DNA of 64,000 nucleotides, from positions 1,055,002 through 1,119,001 of the forward strand of contig NZ_CH902583.1 of assembly GCF_000152965.1 (NCBI RefSeq), read 5' to 3'. The notes under the pieces were generated by a model. The model was given only the letters and a program-made list of their open reading frames with translations, did not search any database and had not been told where the DNA came from. The position numbers were made by a program, and so were the translations under genes. Position 1 is the first letter of the stretch; every line of letters starts with the position of its first letter. Below are positions 1 through 9,200 of this stretch, piece after piece. The DNA comes from Roseobacter sp. MED193 (GTDB taxonomy: Bacteria > Pseudomonadota > Alphaproteobacteria > Rhodobacterales > Rhodobacteraceae).

Positions 1-31
1 CGCGCCTGGGTTTTCAGAGCCCAGCCACGGC

Positions 32-778
32 TCACGCGGGGCTTTCCTCAGTCACATCCACCGCCAGCACATAGCCGACCCCCCGCGCAGTGCGCAGCAT
101 CTGGGGATCTTTGGGGTCGCTCTCAATCTTTGAACGCAGCCGCCCCACCAGCATATCAATCGCCCGCCCGGTTCCCTCGCTCTCCGCGCCGCTCGCAGCG
201 GCAAGCCTCTCCGAGAGAGCGGCCTGGATCTCCTCGCGTCTCAGAGGAATATGGGGGTTGGCGAGAAACACCTTGAGCAGGCCACTCTCCCGCTGGGACA
301 GCGCCACCTGAAACCCCTGCGGGGACAGAACCTCATCGCGCTTGCCGTCATAGCTCCAGCCGCCAAAGCGAAACAGTGCCAACTGGCGGCGATAGACAAG
401 GGAGGCGCTGCGGCTGGCCCGTTGCAACACCGCCCGCACCCGTGCCAACAACAAATCAGGGTTAAAGGGCTTGGCCACATAGTCGTCGGCCCCGACCTCA
501 TAACCTGCCATCCGCTGGTGGTCCTGTGACAGGGCAGAGACAAGAATGATCGGCACATCCTGTTCGCGCCGCAGTCGGGCGCAGATTTCAACGCCGCTCT
601 CGGATCCCAGCATCACGTCCAGCAGGATCAGATCCACCCGCCCCGCCTGCATGCGGTCCCGGATCTCTGCCTCGGTTTGGGCGCCATGGGCGATGAACCC
701 GTTCTGCTGCAAAAACTGCGTCAGCATGCTACGGGTTTCTTCGTCATCGTCCACCACCAGAAGTCGGGGTATCGTCAT
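32..778 (-). CDS. OmpR/PhoB-family response regulator
   Basis: A two-component DNA-binding response regulator of 248 residues. The receiver domain (about residues 5-118) shows the acidic pair D10-D11, phospho-acceptor D54 in LILLDVML, S81 in the switch position and K103 in DDYVAKPF. A winged-helix domain follows (about 140-240) and ends in the typical RGVGYVL wing. The frame stays open 33 codons further upstream, but that part does not look like a receiver; the ATG at 778 is preceded by GAGG and begins the domain cleanly. No sensor kinase is in the window; it may lie beyond the left edge, because only 31 bases remain after the stop. It is divergent from the sugar importer at 1085. The ligand and regulon cannot be read from sequence. 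Confidence 0.9.
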   Translation of the reverse strand: MTIPRLLVVDDDEETRSMLTQFLQQNGFIAHGAQTEAEIRDRMQAGRVDLILLDVMLGSESGVEICARLRREQDVPIILVSALSQDHQRMAGYEVGADDYVAKPFNPDLLLARVRAVLQRASRSASLVYRRQLALFRFGGWSYDGKRDEVLSPQGFQVALSQRESGLLKVFLANPHIPLRREEIQAALSERLAAASGAESEGTGRAIDMLVGRLRSKIESDPKDPQMLRTARGVGYVLAVDVTEESPA

Positions 779-1084
779 AGCCTCATTCTCTGCCTTTGTT
801 GTTTGCGCAGACCGCAGTGGAATTCTTGCCTGCAAGACTGCCCCATTTTTAGCGGCAAAGGTATCTCTAGGTAACAAGTTGTAACGGAAGCCGCAGTTTT
901 CTGCGTTTTGGCGGCTTTGACAGGTTTCTCAGCCATTGCGACATCCCCCTGTGTCGGCGCAGGCTAGCTCTCATAAGACCGTCGCCCAGCAGGCGACATC
1001 TGCGCCAATGCATCTTGGAGGAAGAGGCGGCGCAGTCCAAAGGGGGCTCATTGGGCTCTTTACGACTCTAGGGAGGACGACACT
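779..1084. promoter_or_regulatory. Divergent intergenic region with OmpR-like direct repeat
   Basis: This 306-bp stretch separates the response-regulator gene from the sugar-binding-protein gene and should hold both promoters. It contains a 10-bp-period direct repeat, GTAAC-AAGTT-GTAAC (871-885), the spacing typical of OmpR-family binding sites, about 95 bp upstream of the regulator start. A small hairpin (GTCGCC/GGCGAC) lies near 982-998. A strong ribosome-binding site AGGGAGG sits just upstream of the ATG at 1085. I could not assign convincing -35/-10 boxes. Confidence 0.45.
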
Positions 1085-2338
1085 ATGAAGAGATCCGTGT
1101 TTACGGCCGTATCCACGCTGGCGCTGGTCGCCGCATCCGTCACATCCATGGCCCAGGCTGGCCCCGAGGCAGAGGTTCTGCACTGGTGGACCTCAGGCGG
1201 GGAGGCCAAATCCGTCGCGGTGCTGCAGCAGGAGTTTTCTGCCAATGGCGGCACCTGGACCGATATGCCCGTGGCCGGCGGCGGTGGCGATGCAGCCATG
1301 ACCGCGTTGCGTGCGCGTGTTTTGTCTGGCAATGCCCCCACCGCCGTGCAGCTGAAAGGCCCCGCCATTCAAGAATGGTATGAAGAGGGCGTCTTGGCGG
1401 ATATCACCTCCGTCGCCGAAGCCGAGGGCTGGGACAAGGTACTGCCAGCCTCGATTGCGGCCCATATGAAATGTGAAGGCCAGTGGTGCGCGGCGCCGGT
1501 GAATGTGCACCGGGTGGATTGGCTCTGGGCCAATGCCGAAATCCTGGCCGCCAATGATATCGCGATGCCCAGCAGCTGGGAAGATTTCAATGCCGCTGCC
1601 GATAAGCTGATGGCCGCCGGAGTGATCCCCTTGGCCCATGGGGGGCAGGCCTGGCAGGATGCCACTGTGTTTGAGGTCGTCGCCCTAGGCATTCTGGGCG
1701 CTGAAGGCTTTGACAAGGCCTTTGTTGATCTGGATCCGGAAATGCTGGGCTCGGATAAGATGGTCGCAGTCTTTGATCAGATGCGTAAGATGCGCGGCTA
1801 TGTGGATCCCAATTTCCCCGGCCGCGACTGGAACCTCGCCACCTCTATGGTGATGAACGGCGAAGCGGCTTTTCAGATCATGGGCGACTGGGCCAAGGGC
1901 GAGTTCCTCGCCGCTGGCAAAGTGCCTGGGCAAGACTTCCTCTGCGCCTCTGCACCTGGGGCTGGTTTTCTCTATAATGTCGACAGTTTTGCCATGTTCG
2001 ACGTGGATGGCGACGACAAACAGCAGGGCCAGGACCTGTTGGCGAAACTGATCGTCGGTCAAAACTTCCAGAAGGTGTTTAACCTCAACAAAGGCTCGAT
2101 CCCTGCGCGGGTTGATGTCGCAATGGATGAGTTTGACTCCTGCGCACATCTGTCATCGGCAGAGATGACCACCAGCTCAAAAGAGGGCTCGCTGCTGCCC
2201 AGCTATGCCCATGGTATGGCCATGCGTGGCGCCCAATCTGGGGCAATCACCGATGTGGTCACAGCGCATTTCAATTCCGATATGTCCTCGGCAGATGCCG
2301 TAGAGATGTTGGTTGCCGCGGTGGCAAATTCGCTCTGA
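1085..2338 (+). CDS. gtsA: ABC sugar transporter, periplasmic binding protein (glucose type)
   Basis: Family 1 extracellular solute-binding protein of 417 residues. An N-terminal signal peptide appears to end at AQA (about residue 25), followed by VLHWWTSGGEAK, a sequence characteristic of the Pseudomonas GtsA glucose/mannose-binding proteins as I remember them. It would capture a hexose in the periplasm and deliver it to the two permeases encoded next. The glucokinase at the end of the same operon supports glucose as substrate, by inference. The start has a strong AGGGAGG ribosome-binding site. The gene is followed by a 93-bp gap with a hairpin before the first permease gene. The symbol rests on resemblance and context. 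Confidence 0.85.
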   Translation: MKRSVFTAVSTLALVAASVTSMAQAGPEAEVLHWWTSGGEAKSVAVLQQEFSANGGTWTDMPVAGGGGDAAMTALRARVLSGNAPTAVQLKGPAIQEWYEEGVLADITSVAEAEGWDKVLPASIAAHMKCEGQWCAAPVNVHRVDWLWANAEILAANDIAMPSSWEDFNAAADKLMAAGVIPLAHGGQAWQDATVFEVVALGILGAEGFDKAFVDLDPEMLGSDKMVAVFDQMRKMRGYVDPNFPGRDWNLATSMVMNGEAAFQIMGDWAKGEFLAAGKVPGQDFLCASAPGAGFLYNVDSFAMFDVDGDDKQQGQDLLAKLIVGQNFQKVFNLNKGSIPARVDVAMDEFDSCAHLSSAEMTTSSKEGSLLPSYAHGMAMRGAQSGAITDVVTAHFNSDMSSADAVEMLVAAVANSL

Positions 2339-2381
2339 GGCAGTTCTCTGGAACGACCTGCTCCACTCACCTATGAGCCGT

Positions 2382-2405
2382 TCCGTCCTGGACACCCAGG
2401 ACGGA
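2382..2405 (+). repeat. Intercistronic hairpin after gtsA
   Basis: Perfect 10-bp inverted repeat, TCCGTCCTGG - ACAC - CCAGGACGGA, between the binding-protein gene and the first permease gene. No T-tract follows, so it is more likely an mRNA 3'-end stabiliser or attenuator than a full terminator. The ugp, dpp and urt operons have a hairpin in the same place. Confidence 0.7.
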
Positions 2406-2431
2406 GCACCCTCTGAAAAAGGCCCGATCAA

Positions 2432-3304
2432 ATGCGCGCATGGCTGGAACGTCAGATCCCCAAGATGGTGCTGGCTCCCTCGTTCGTGGCGATCCTCATC
2501 TTTGTCTATGGCTTTATCGGCTGGACAGCCTGGATCTCCTTGACCCGATCAAAACTACTGCCCAAATACGACCTGCACGGGGTCATCCAGTATAAACGAC
2601 TGTTTGCAGCACCACGCTGGGACACCGCGATGGACAACCTGTTCCTGTTTGGCGCGCTGTTCATCTGTATTTCCATGGCCCTGGGATTGTTGCTGGCAAT
2701 CCTGCTGGACCAACGCATTCGCGTTGAAGGCGTACTGCGTACCATCTACCTCTACCCTATGGCCCTGTCGATGATCGTCACCGGCACCGCCTGGAAATGG
2801 ATCATGAACCCCGGCCTCGGGATCGAGGCCATGGTGCGGGGTTGGGGATTTGAGAACTTTACCTTCAACTGGGTGATTGATCCCGATATGGCCATTTATG
2901 CGGTGGTCATCGCCGGGGTCTGGCAGGCCTCGGGCTTTGTCATGGCGCTATTCCTGGCCGGGCTGCGCAGCGTCGATGGAGAGATCATCAAGGCCGCGCA
3001 GATCGATGGCATTCCTGGCTGGCGGATCTATTCGGCCATTATCCTGCCTTCAATGGCACCGATCTTTCTGTCCGCGTTTATCGTATTGGCCCATCTGGCG
3101 ATCAAGAGCTTTGATCTGGTGGTGGCCCTAACCGGCGGCGGGCCGGGTTATGCCACCGATCTGCCTGCCACCTATATGTATGCCATGGCCTTTTCGCGGG
3201 GCGACATTGGTCAGGCCGCAAGTTCCGCAATGGTGATGATGGGCGTCGTCTTTGCCATTGTCGTTCCCTATCTCTATTCCGAACTGAGGGCGAAACATGT
3301 CTGA
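2432..3304 (+). CDS. gtsB: ABC sugar transporter permease 1
   Basis: Inner-membrane permease of 290 residues (MalF/UgpA type) with about six hydrophobic segments, the first at residues 12-35. The EAA loop that contacts the ATPase is visible around IIKAAQIDGIPGWRIYS. It is the first of a permease pair and overlaps the next gene by 8 bases, so the two are probably translationally coupled. It is expected to pair with the permease at 3297 and two copies of the ATPase at 4198. The specificity assignment to glucose comes from the operon, not from this protein. Confidence 0.85.
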   Translation: MRAWLERQIPKMVLAPSFVAILIFVYGFIGWTAWISLTRSKLLPKYDLHGVIQYKRLFAAPRWDTAMDNLFLFGALFICISMALGLLLAILLDQRIRVEGVLRTIYLYPMALSMIVTGTAWKWIMNPGLGIEAMVRGWGFENFTFNWVIDPDMAIYAVVIAGVWQASGFVMALFLAGLRSVDGEIIKAAQIDGIPGWRIYSAIILPSMAPIFLSAFIVLAHLAIKSFDLVVALTGGGPGYATDLPATYMYAMAFSRGDIGQAASSAMVMMGVVFAIVVPYLYSELRAKHV

Positions 3305-4193
3305 TTTTTCTGCCACTCCGGCTGTGTCCCCGCCTGTACGCCCCGGCCAAATCGCCCTGCGCTGGCTGCTGTTTTCCTTGCTGGGATTATTCGCGCTATT
3401 TTACCTGATGCCGCTCTTTGTCATGCTGACCACCTCGCTCAAAAGCCTGGAGGAAATCCGCAGTGGCAGTCTGGTGGCCCTGCCGCGCGAGGTCACGTTT
3501 GACGCCTGGCGTACTGCCTGGTCCGAGGCCTGCACCGGCATTCAATGCGAAGGTCTGCGGCCCTATTTCTGGAACTCGGTGCTGTTGGCGGTGCCCGCAG
3601 TACTGATCTCAACCTTTCTGGGCGCGGCCAATGGCTATATCATCGCGCAGTGGAATTTTCGCGGTGCCAATCTGATCTTCTCGGCCATGCTCTTTGGGTG
3701 TTTCATCCCCTTCCAAGTCGTGCTGCTACCCATGGCACGGATGCTGGGGCTGATGGGGCTGGCAGGTACTATTCCGGGGCTGATCTTTGCCCATGTGATC
3801 TACGGTATCGGCTTTACCACGCTGTTTTTCCGCAATTTCTACGTCACCATCCCTGGTGATCTGGTCAAGGCGGCCAAGGTGGATGGCGCCGGGTTCTTTC
3901 GCATCTTTTGGTCGATATTTCTGCCGCTGAGCCTGCCAATCATCGTCGTTACAGTGATCTGGCAGTTCACCCAGATCTGGAACGATTTCCTGTTTGGCGT
4001 CAGCTTTAGCCAAGCGGGCACCCAGCCGGTGACTGTGGCGCTGAACAATATCGTCAACTCCACTACTGGCGTCAAAGAATACAATGTCGACATGGCCGCC
4101 GCCATCATCGCCGGCCTACCCACCCTGTTGGTCTATGTGGTTGCAGGAAAATACTTTATTCGCGGCCTCACCGCCGGTTCTGTAAAAGGCTAA
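3297..4193 (+). CDS. gtsC: ABC sugar transporter permease 2
   Basis: Second inner-membrane permease (298 residues, MalG/UgpE type). A hydrophobic segment at about residues 22-45 follows a short Pro-rich cytoplasmic N-terminus. The EAA-type loop VKAAKVDGAGFFRIFWSI is clear. The start codon lies inside the end of the preceding permease gene. The segment VWSEACTGIQCEGLRPYFWNS, here given only in part as EACTGIQCEGL, is an insertion typical of the glucose-type branch as I recall it. It forms the heterodimeric channel with the product of the upstream gene. Confidence 0.85.
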   Translation: MSDFSATPAVSPPVRPGQIALRWLLFSLLGLFALFYLMPLFVMLTTSLKSLEEIRSGSLVALPREVTFDAWRTAWSEACTGIQCEGLRPYFWNSVLLAVPAVLISTFLGAANGYIIAQWNFRGANLIFSAMLFGCFIPFQVVLLPMARMLGLMGLAGTIPGLIFAHVIYGIGFTTLFFRNFYVTIPGDLVKAAKVDGAGFFRIFWSIFLPLSLPIIVVTVIWQFTQIWNDFLFGVSFSQAGTQPVTVALNNIVNSTTGVKEYNVDMAAAIIAGLPTLLVYVVAGKYFIRGLTAGSVKG

Positions 4194-4197
4194 TGCT

Positions 4198-5295
4198 ATG
4201 TCTCCGATCCTGAACATCCAGTCCCTCAGCAAAAACTACGGCGCGGTGGAGATCCTCAAGGATGTGAATGTCGCCATCGATCCCGGTGATTTCCTGGTTC
4301 TTGTTGGCCCCTCCGGCTGCGGTAAATCCACCCTGCTGAACTGTATCGCTGGGCTGGAGCCGATCTCAGGTGGGTCGATCAGTATTGATGGGCGCGACAT
4401 GACCCAGGTGAGCCCCAAGGACCGCGATATTGCCATGGTGTTCCAGTCCTACGCGCTCTACCCGACCATGACGGTGGCCAAAAACATCACTTTTGGCATG
4501 AAAGTGCGCGGTGTAGATGCCGCCACCCAGGCCCGCAAACTGGCAGAGGTAGCGCGACAATTGCAGATCGAGCCGCTGCTGGATCGCCGCCCTGGCCAAT
4601 TGTCAGGCGGGCAACGCCAGCGGGTGGCTATGGGGCGCGCATTGGTGCGGGATCCAAAGCTGTTTCTGTTCGACGAGCCGCTATCAAACCTGGATGCCAA
4701 ACTGCGGGTCAGCATGCGTTCGGAAATCAAGAAGCTGCACCAGAACCTTGGCGCCACCATGGTCTATGTTACACATGATCAGATCGAAGCCATGACACTG
4801 GCCACCAAAATTGTGGTGATGAAGGGTGGCGTGGTACAGCAGATCGGCACGCCAGCGGAAATCTACAATCACCCGGCAAACCTCTTTGTCGCCGATTTCA
4901 TGGGCTCGCCTGCGATGAATCTTATCCCGGCGCGCACCCAACGGGCCGAGAGCGGCATTCAGATTGAAATCACTCGCCCCGAGGGGGCGCCAATGATCCT
5001 GCAAGGGCCGCAGGTGCAGGATCTGCCCGAGGATATTATCCTGGGGCTACGTCCCGAAGACATCATCGAGGCCGGAATGCGCAGCGGGGCCAATGTGCAG
5101 GCCGCAAAATGCCGTATCGATCTGGTAGAACCTGCAGGGGCGGATACCTATGTGGTCTCAGAGCTGGGCGGCAGACAGGTCACCGCGCGGCTCCATGCTG
5201 AGACCAAGGCCCAGCCCGGCGCCATGCTGGATCTGGCTTTTGATCTGGCAAAGGTTTCCTTTTTTGCGCCAGACACCGGGGAGCGGTTGAACTGA
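4198..5295 (+). CDS. gtsD: ABC sugar transporter ATP-binding protein
   Basis: ATPase of 365 residues in the MalK/UgpC/MsmK class. Visible motifs are Walker [10 protein letters not shown] (residues 37-45), the Q-loop in VFQSYALYP, signature [14 protein letters not shown], Walker B LFLFDEP and the switch His in VYVTHDQ. A C-terminal TOBE-like regulatory region follows (about 240-365). It energises the gts permeases. It starts 4 bases after the permease stop, and glucokinase follows after a single base, so the five genes from 1085 look like one transcription unit. It is a close paralogue of the UgpC-type ATPase at 20221. Confidence 0.9.
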   Translation: MSPILNIQSLSKNYGAVEILKDVNVAIDPGDFLVLVGPSGCGKSTLLNCIAGLEPISGGSISIDGRDMTQVSPKDRDIAMVFQSYALYPTMTVAKNITFGMKVRGVDAATQARKLAEVARQLQIEPLLDRRPGQLSGGQRQRVAMGRALVRDPKLFLFDEPLSNLDAKLRVSMRSEIKKLHQNLGATMVYVTHDQIEAMTLATKIVVMKGGVVQQIGTPAEIYNHPANLFVADFMGSPAMNLIPARTQRAESGIQIEITRPEGAPMILQGPQVQDLPEDIILGLRPEDIIEAGMRSGANVQAAKCRIDLVEPAGADTYVVSELGGRQVTARLHAETKAQPGAMLDLAFDLAKVSFFAPDTGERLN

Positions 5296-5296
5296 T

Positions 5297-6271
5297 ATGA
5301 CGCGTTTGGTTGCGGATCTTGGTGGCACCAATTGCCGTCTTGCCATTAGCACAGGCCTGGGGCGTCCCCTGGCAGCCATGCAGAGCTACCCAAATGCGGC
5401 CTTCGACAGTTTTCCTGATCTGCTTGGCCAGTATCTAATTGATGCTGGTCAGCCCCGATTTGCCGAAATAGTGATTGCTGTCGCCGGTCCTGTCACAGAC
5501 CGTGCAACGGGGCAAAGCGCGGAGTTGACCAATCGGGGCTGGCAGCTGGACTCGCAAGAACTGTCCCAATCAATGGGAGAGATCCCAGTTCATTTATTCA
5601 ATGACCTTAGTGCCCTGGGACACAGCCTTGCCGATCTGGAGACAGGCGATCTGGCCATAATCCAACCAGAGGACAGCACCGCGCCTTTGGCACAAAAACT
5701 GGTCATCGGGATTGGCACCGGGTTTAATGTCAGCCCTGTGAGTGCCACCCCCTTGGGCGTCAGCTGCCTGAAATCCGAATACGGCCATGTCGCCCTGCCG
5801 CTCGATCTACACCAGGCTCTAGTCGCGCAGATTGGCGAGAAGGCCCACGCCTTCAAAACCGTGGAATGCTGTTTTTCCGGCCGTGGCTTTGCGGCCCTTC
5901 ATGCGGCCTTTGCGCCCGAGGCCAAAGCACAATCTCCCGCTGATATCATAGCGGATTCTGATAGGGCGCAGACCAGGGCCTTTCTCCACTTTTATGCCGA
6001 TCTCCTGGGCCAGCTGAGCCGTAATCTGAGGAAGGGTTTTTTGCCCAGTGGCGGGCTCTATTTTGCCGGATCCGTTGCCCGTAACCTGCTGGTGGGGGGC
6101 GCTAAATCCGCGTTTCTACACTGCTACAACCAGCCTGATCCGCTCCTCCCCGATCTCACGCCGCCTGTCTATTGCATACTGGATGATGCCGCGGCTCTAA
6201 AGGGCTGTGCAAAATTCGCTTTCCGCTCCCCCCCGAAAAAAACCAGAGCTAGCCCCCTGCGCCAGCCCTGA
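5297..6271 (+). CDS. glk: Glucokinase
   Basis: Phosphorylates glucose to glucose-6-phosphate with ATP. The 324-residue protein shows the phosphate-binding motif DLGGTN (residues 7-12), the catalytic FNDLSALG region (D103, equivalent to the catalytic Asp of E. coli Glk) and the glycine-rich IGIGTGFNVS. One base separates it from the transporter ATPase stop, tying sugar entry to phosphorylation. Its last 23 bases overlap the 3' end of the convergent NRPS gene, and the C-terminal tail (SPPKKTRASPLRQP) is basic and unlike the rest, so the frame may have been extended into the neighbour. Confidence 0.88.
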   Translation: MTRLVADLGGTNCRLAISTGLGRPLAAMQSYPNAAFDSFPDLLGQYLIDAGQPRFAEIVIAVAGPVTDRATGQSAELTNRGWQLDSQELSQSMGEIPVHLFNDLSALGHSLADLETGDLAIIQPEDSTAPLAQKLVIGIGTGFNVSPVSATPLGVSCLKSEYGHVALPLDLHQALVAQIGEKAHAFKTVECCFSGRGFAALHAAFAPEAKAQSPADIIADSDRAQTRAFLHFYADLLGQLSRNLRKGFLPSGGLYFAGSVARNLLVGGAKSAFLHCYNQPDPLLPDLTPPVYCILDDAAALKGCAKFAFRSPPKKTRASPLRQP

Positions 6272-9200
6272 TGGCCTGCTGGGTTCTGTCGAACCAGTTC
6301 TGGATCTCTTCCGTGACCAGAGGACCTTTTACCGCCGCCTGCAACAGCGGAAATGCTCGGTGAAATTGCTCTTGTCTGGCGAAACAAAGGCCCAGGTAGG
6401 CCCAGATATCGGCCCGATAGCCACAGTGCTTTCCAACGTGTTGCAGCACTTCAATCGCTTTTGGGACGTGGCCCAGCTGTAACAGCCAATAGCCATAGCA
6501 GACCTCCAGATCCCGAATGAGCCCTGCAGTCGGGCGCGCAGCCGCGCGGGCGGCCTCGATCTCTGTCAGGGCAGCCGCTGGGTCATCCAAGCGCAACAAA
6601 GCCTGCGCCCGCGCCGCATGCCAGGCCAGCAGCGGCACGCCCTTTGGCTGCTCTGTGGGTTGACCCGCCAGCCAATCGGTCAGCACGCCTGTGCCTTCTT
6701 CCTCCAGATCTGTCGCCAGATTATCCGCAACCAAGGCAGACCAGGCATGAGTTGGATGCGCACGGCAACTGGCGCGCAATAGATCCAGTGCGGCTTTGGG
6801 CTGGTTTGTGGCCAAAAGATGCGAGACCCGGCGCCGCTCAGCCGCGCCTGGCTGCGGGGTCAAAACGCAATCGGGAGGGCGCTTGGTCAGCAGTGCCTGC
6901 ATGGTCAGGTCGGCGCGGCCATGCAAAAGCTCGTCGTGATGCCCCGGCAGCAGATAGACGTCGACCTCCCCCTCAACGAAGTCCTCCCAACCATAGCCAA
7001 TCATCGCCAGCGACAACAGATTGTAGCGGTCCCCGCGCAGCAGTCGCATATTGCCGTCCAAAGGTTCCAACAGGTGATCACGCCGCAATGCCTCTGCCTG
7101 CAGCCCCTGTTCTCCCCAGTTGGAATCCGGTGGCCCCAGCTTGCGAAATACCGGCCCGTTGTCGATCACACAGACACTCGCCGCGGGGCTGTTCAGCCCG
7201 GCAAGCTCGCGCGCGGTTTCAAAGGCTTCGGCCCCGCCATAGGAAAATCCGGCCAGATGCAGCTTTGTGTTCGGAAAGCCATGATCCAGAACCCTGGCAT
7301 AATACCGCGCCTGATCTGCAAAACTGCGCTGCCCACCTTCAGCCGCCGCCATTGGTCGCTGCAGGATAAAGCAACCTAGATCCTGTGGCGCCTGTTGCAT
7401 CATCATCGTCAGGTTTGGCCCGCTCGGCACCAAGCCCGGCAAAAAGATAACGGGCTCGCTCCCGCGCCCCTCTTTTGCGTTCACCAGCGCCTGGTGCAGA
7501 TCCTGCGGAGGCGTTTTCGCCAAGAGCGCCTGTAAACCGCGTGGCGTAGGATCGCCAAAGGCCGTTGCAACCGGCAAATGACAGCTGGTGCGCTCTCGAA
7601 TGCGGGCAAGCAACGCAATCAGCAAAAGTGAGTTGCCACCAGCGGTAAAAAAATCCTGATCCAGAGCGGCAGGCGCCTGCCCCAGAACCTGTCGCCAGCC
7701 GTCTAGGATAGCGGGAGCCAAATCGGGTTGCAGCGCCGCCTCCTGATCCGCGAGATTTTTGGAGCCTGCAAAGATCTGTTGGGCCCGCTGCACCAGCGCC
7801 CGACGGTCTATCTTGCCCGAGGCTGTCAAGGGCAAGGTCGCACAAGGAGCGATCAAGCCAGGAACCCAAGCTGAAGGCAGATTGCTCCGCAGGTAGCGGC
7901 GCACCTGTGGCTCTGAGCCCTGATCTTGCGGGATGTAAAAGGCAGCCAATATGGTCTTACCAGCGATCGGGGCCGCAAAGACAGCCGCGCCAAGGGTCAA
8001 TCCGCTGGTCAGTAGAAGGTTTTCAATCTCACCCGGTTCGATCCGTTGGCCACTGATTTTCACCTGATCATCCAACCGTCCGGCGCAGCTGGTGGTCCCA
8101 TCTCCGCCCATGCGACCCCGATCCCCTGTGCGATACCAGCGCTCTGTCTGATCAGGTTCTTTCTCCCAGAGAAAACTCTGCGCTGTCTGCTCTGGCGAGT
8201 TTAAATAGCCCAGGGCAAGCCCGGCGCCCGAAATCCAGATCTCCCCCAACATTCCCGGCCAGACCGGCTGCCCCAAAGGGTCCTTGATCGCAAGGCTATA
8301 GCCGGGAAAGGGCTGCCCGATCTGCGATCCCACGGGGCGTTTTGCCGCCTCATCGAACATCTGGGAGGGAATTTCCTGCCAGGTGGAAAACACCGTGGCC
8401 TCTGTTGGGCCATACACATTAAAAAGCCGTCCCACACGGGGCCGGATTTGGGCGACGAGCTCCGGGTGAACCGTCTCTCCGCCCACCAGCGCCTTGAGCT
8501 GGGGCATTTTGGGTAGCCCCGCTGCAATCAACATCCGCCAGAGCGACGGCGTAGCAAAGAAATGCTGCGGCGCTGTGGCCTCCATAAGCTGTACAATATG
8601 CCAGGGATCGCGCCGCAGCGCCTCTTCGACCAAGATCAGTTCGCCGCCAGTGACCAGCGGCGACAAAACCTCATAGATGATGCTGTCAAAGGTGGTGGCG
8701 CTGCACGACAGCATCCCCTCACCCGGGCGCAGTGCAAAGACCTGCCGCACCCCGGCCAAATGGTTCGCAAGCGCCCGATGCGGGACCGCCACGCCCTTGG
8801 GCGCTCCGCTGGAGCCGGAGGTGAACATCACATAGGCCAGATCATCAGGGGCCAAATCATCAGGGGCCAAATCGTCCGGGGTAAAATCGTCAGGAGTAAA
8901 ATACTCAGTGCCCGACGTCGCCCTAGGGACCCTGTTCCCTCTATCACCAAGTGTCAGTACCGGCATTTCCAACGCCTGTGCCAGATCATCTGGGGCGATC
9001 AGATGCTTTGGCCCGGCCTGTTGCAAGATACGCTTAATCCGCTCCGGTGGATCCAACACCGATAGCGGCACAAAAGCGCGCCCTGCCCGCAGGATACCAA
9101 TCAATGCCGCCACAAAACCAGCCCCACGCGGTAAGGCCAGGGCTATAAGATCCCCTGCGGCGCCCGGCGCCGCCAAAATTGCCTGCGTCCAGGCCGCACT

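Noticed and set aside
8835-8909. CRISPR-like repeat
   Set aside because: Direct tandem 15-bp units without spacers, in frame inside an NRPS gene.
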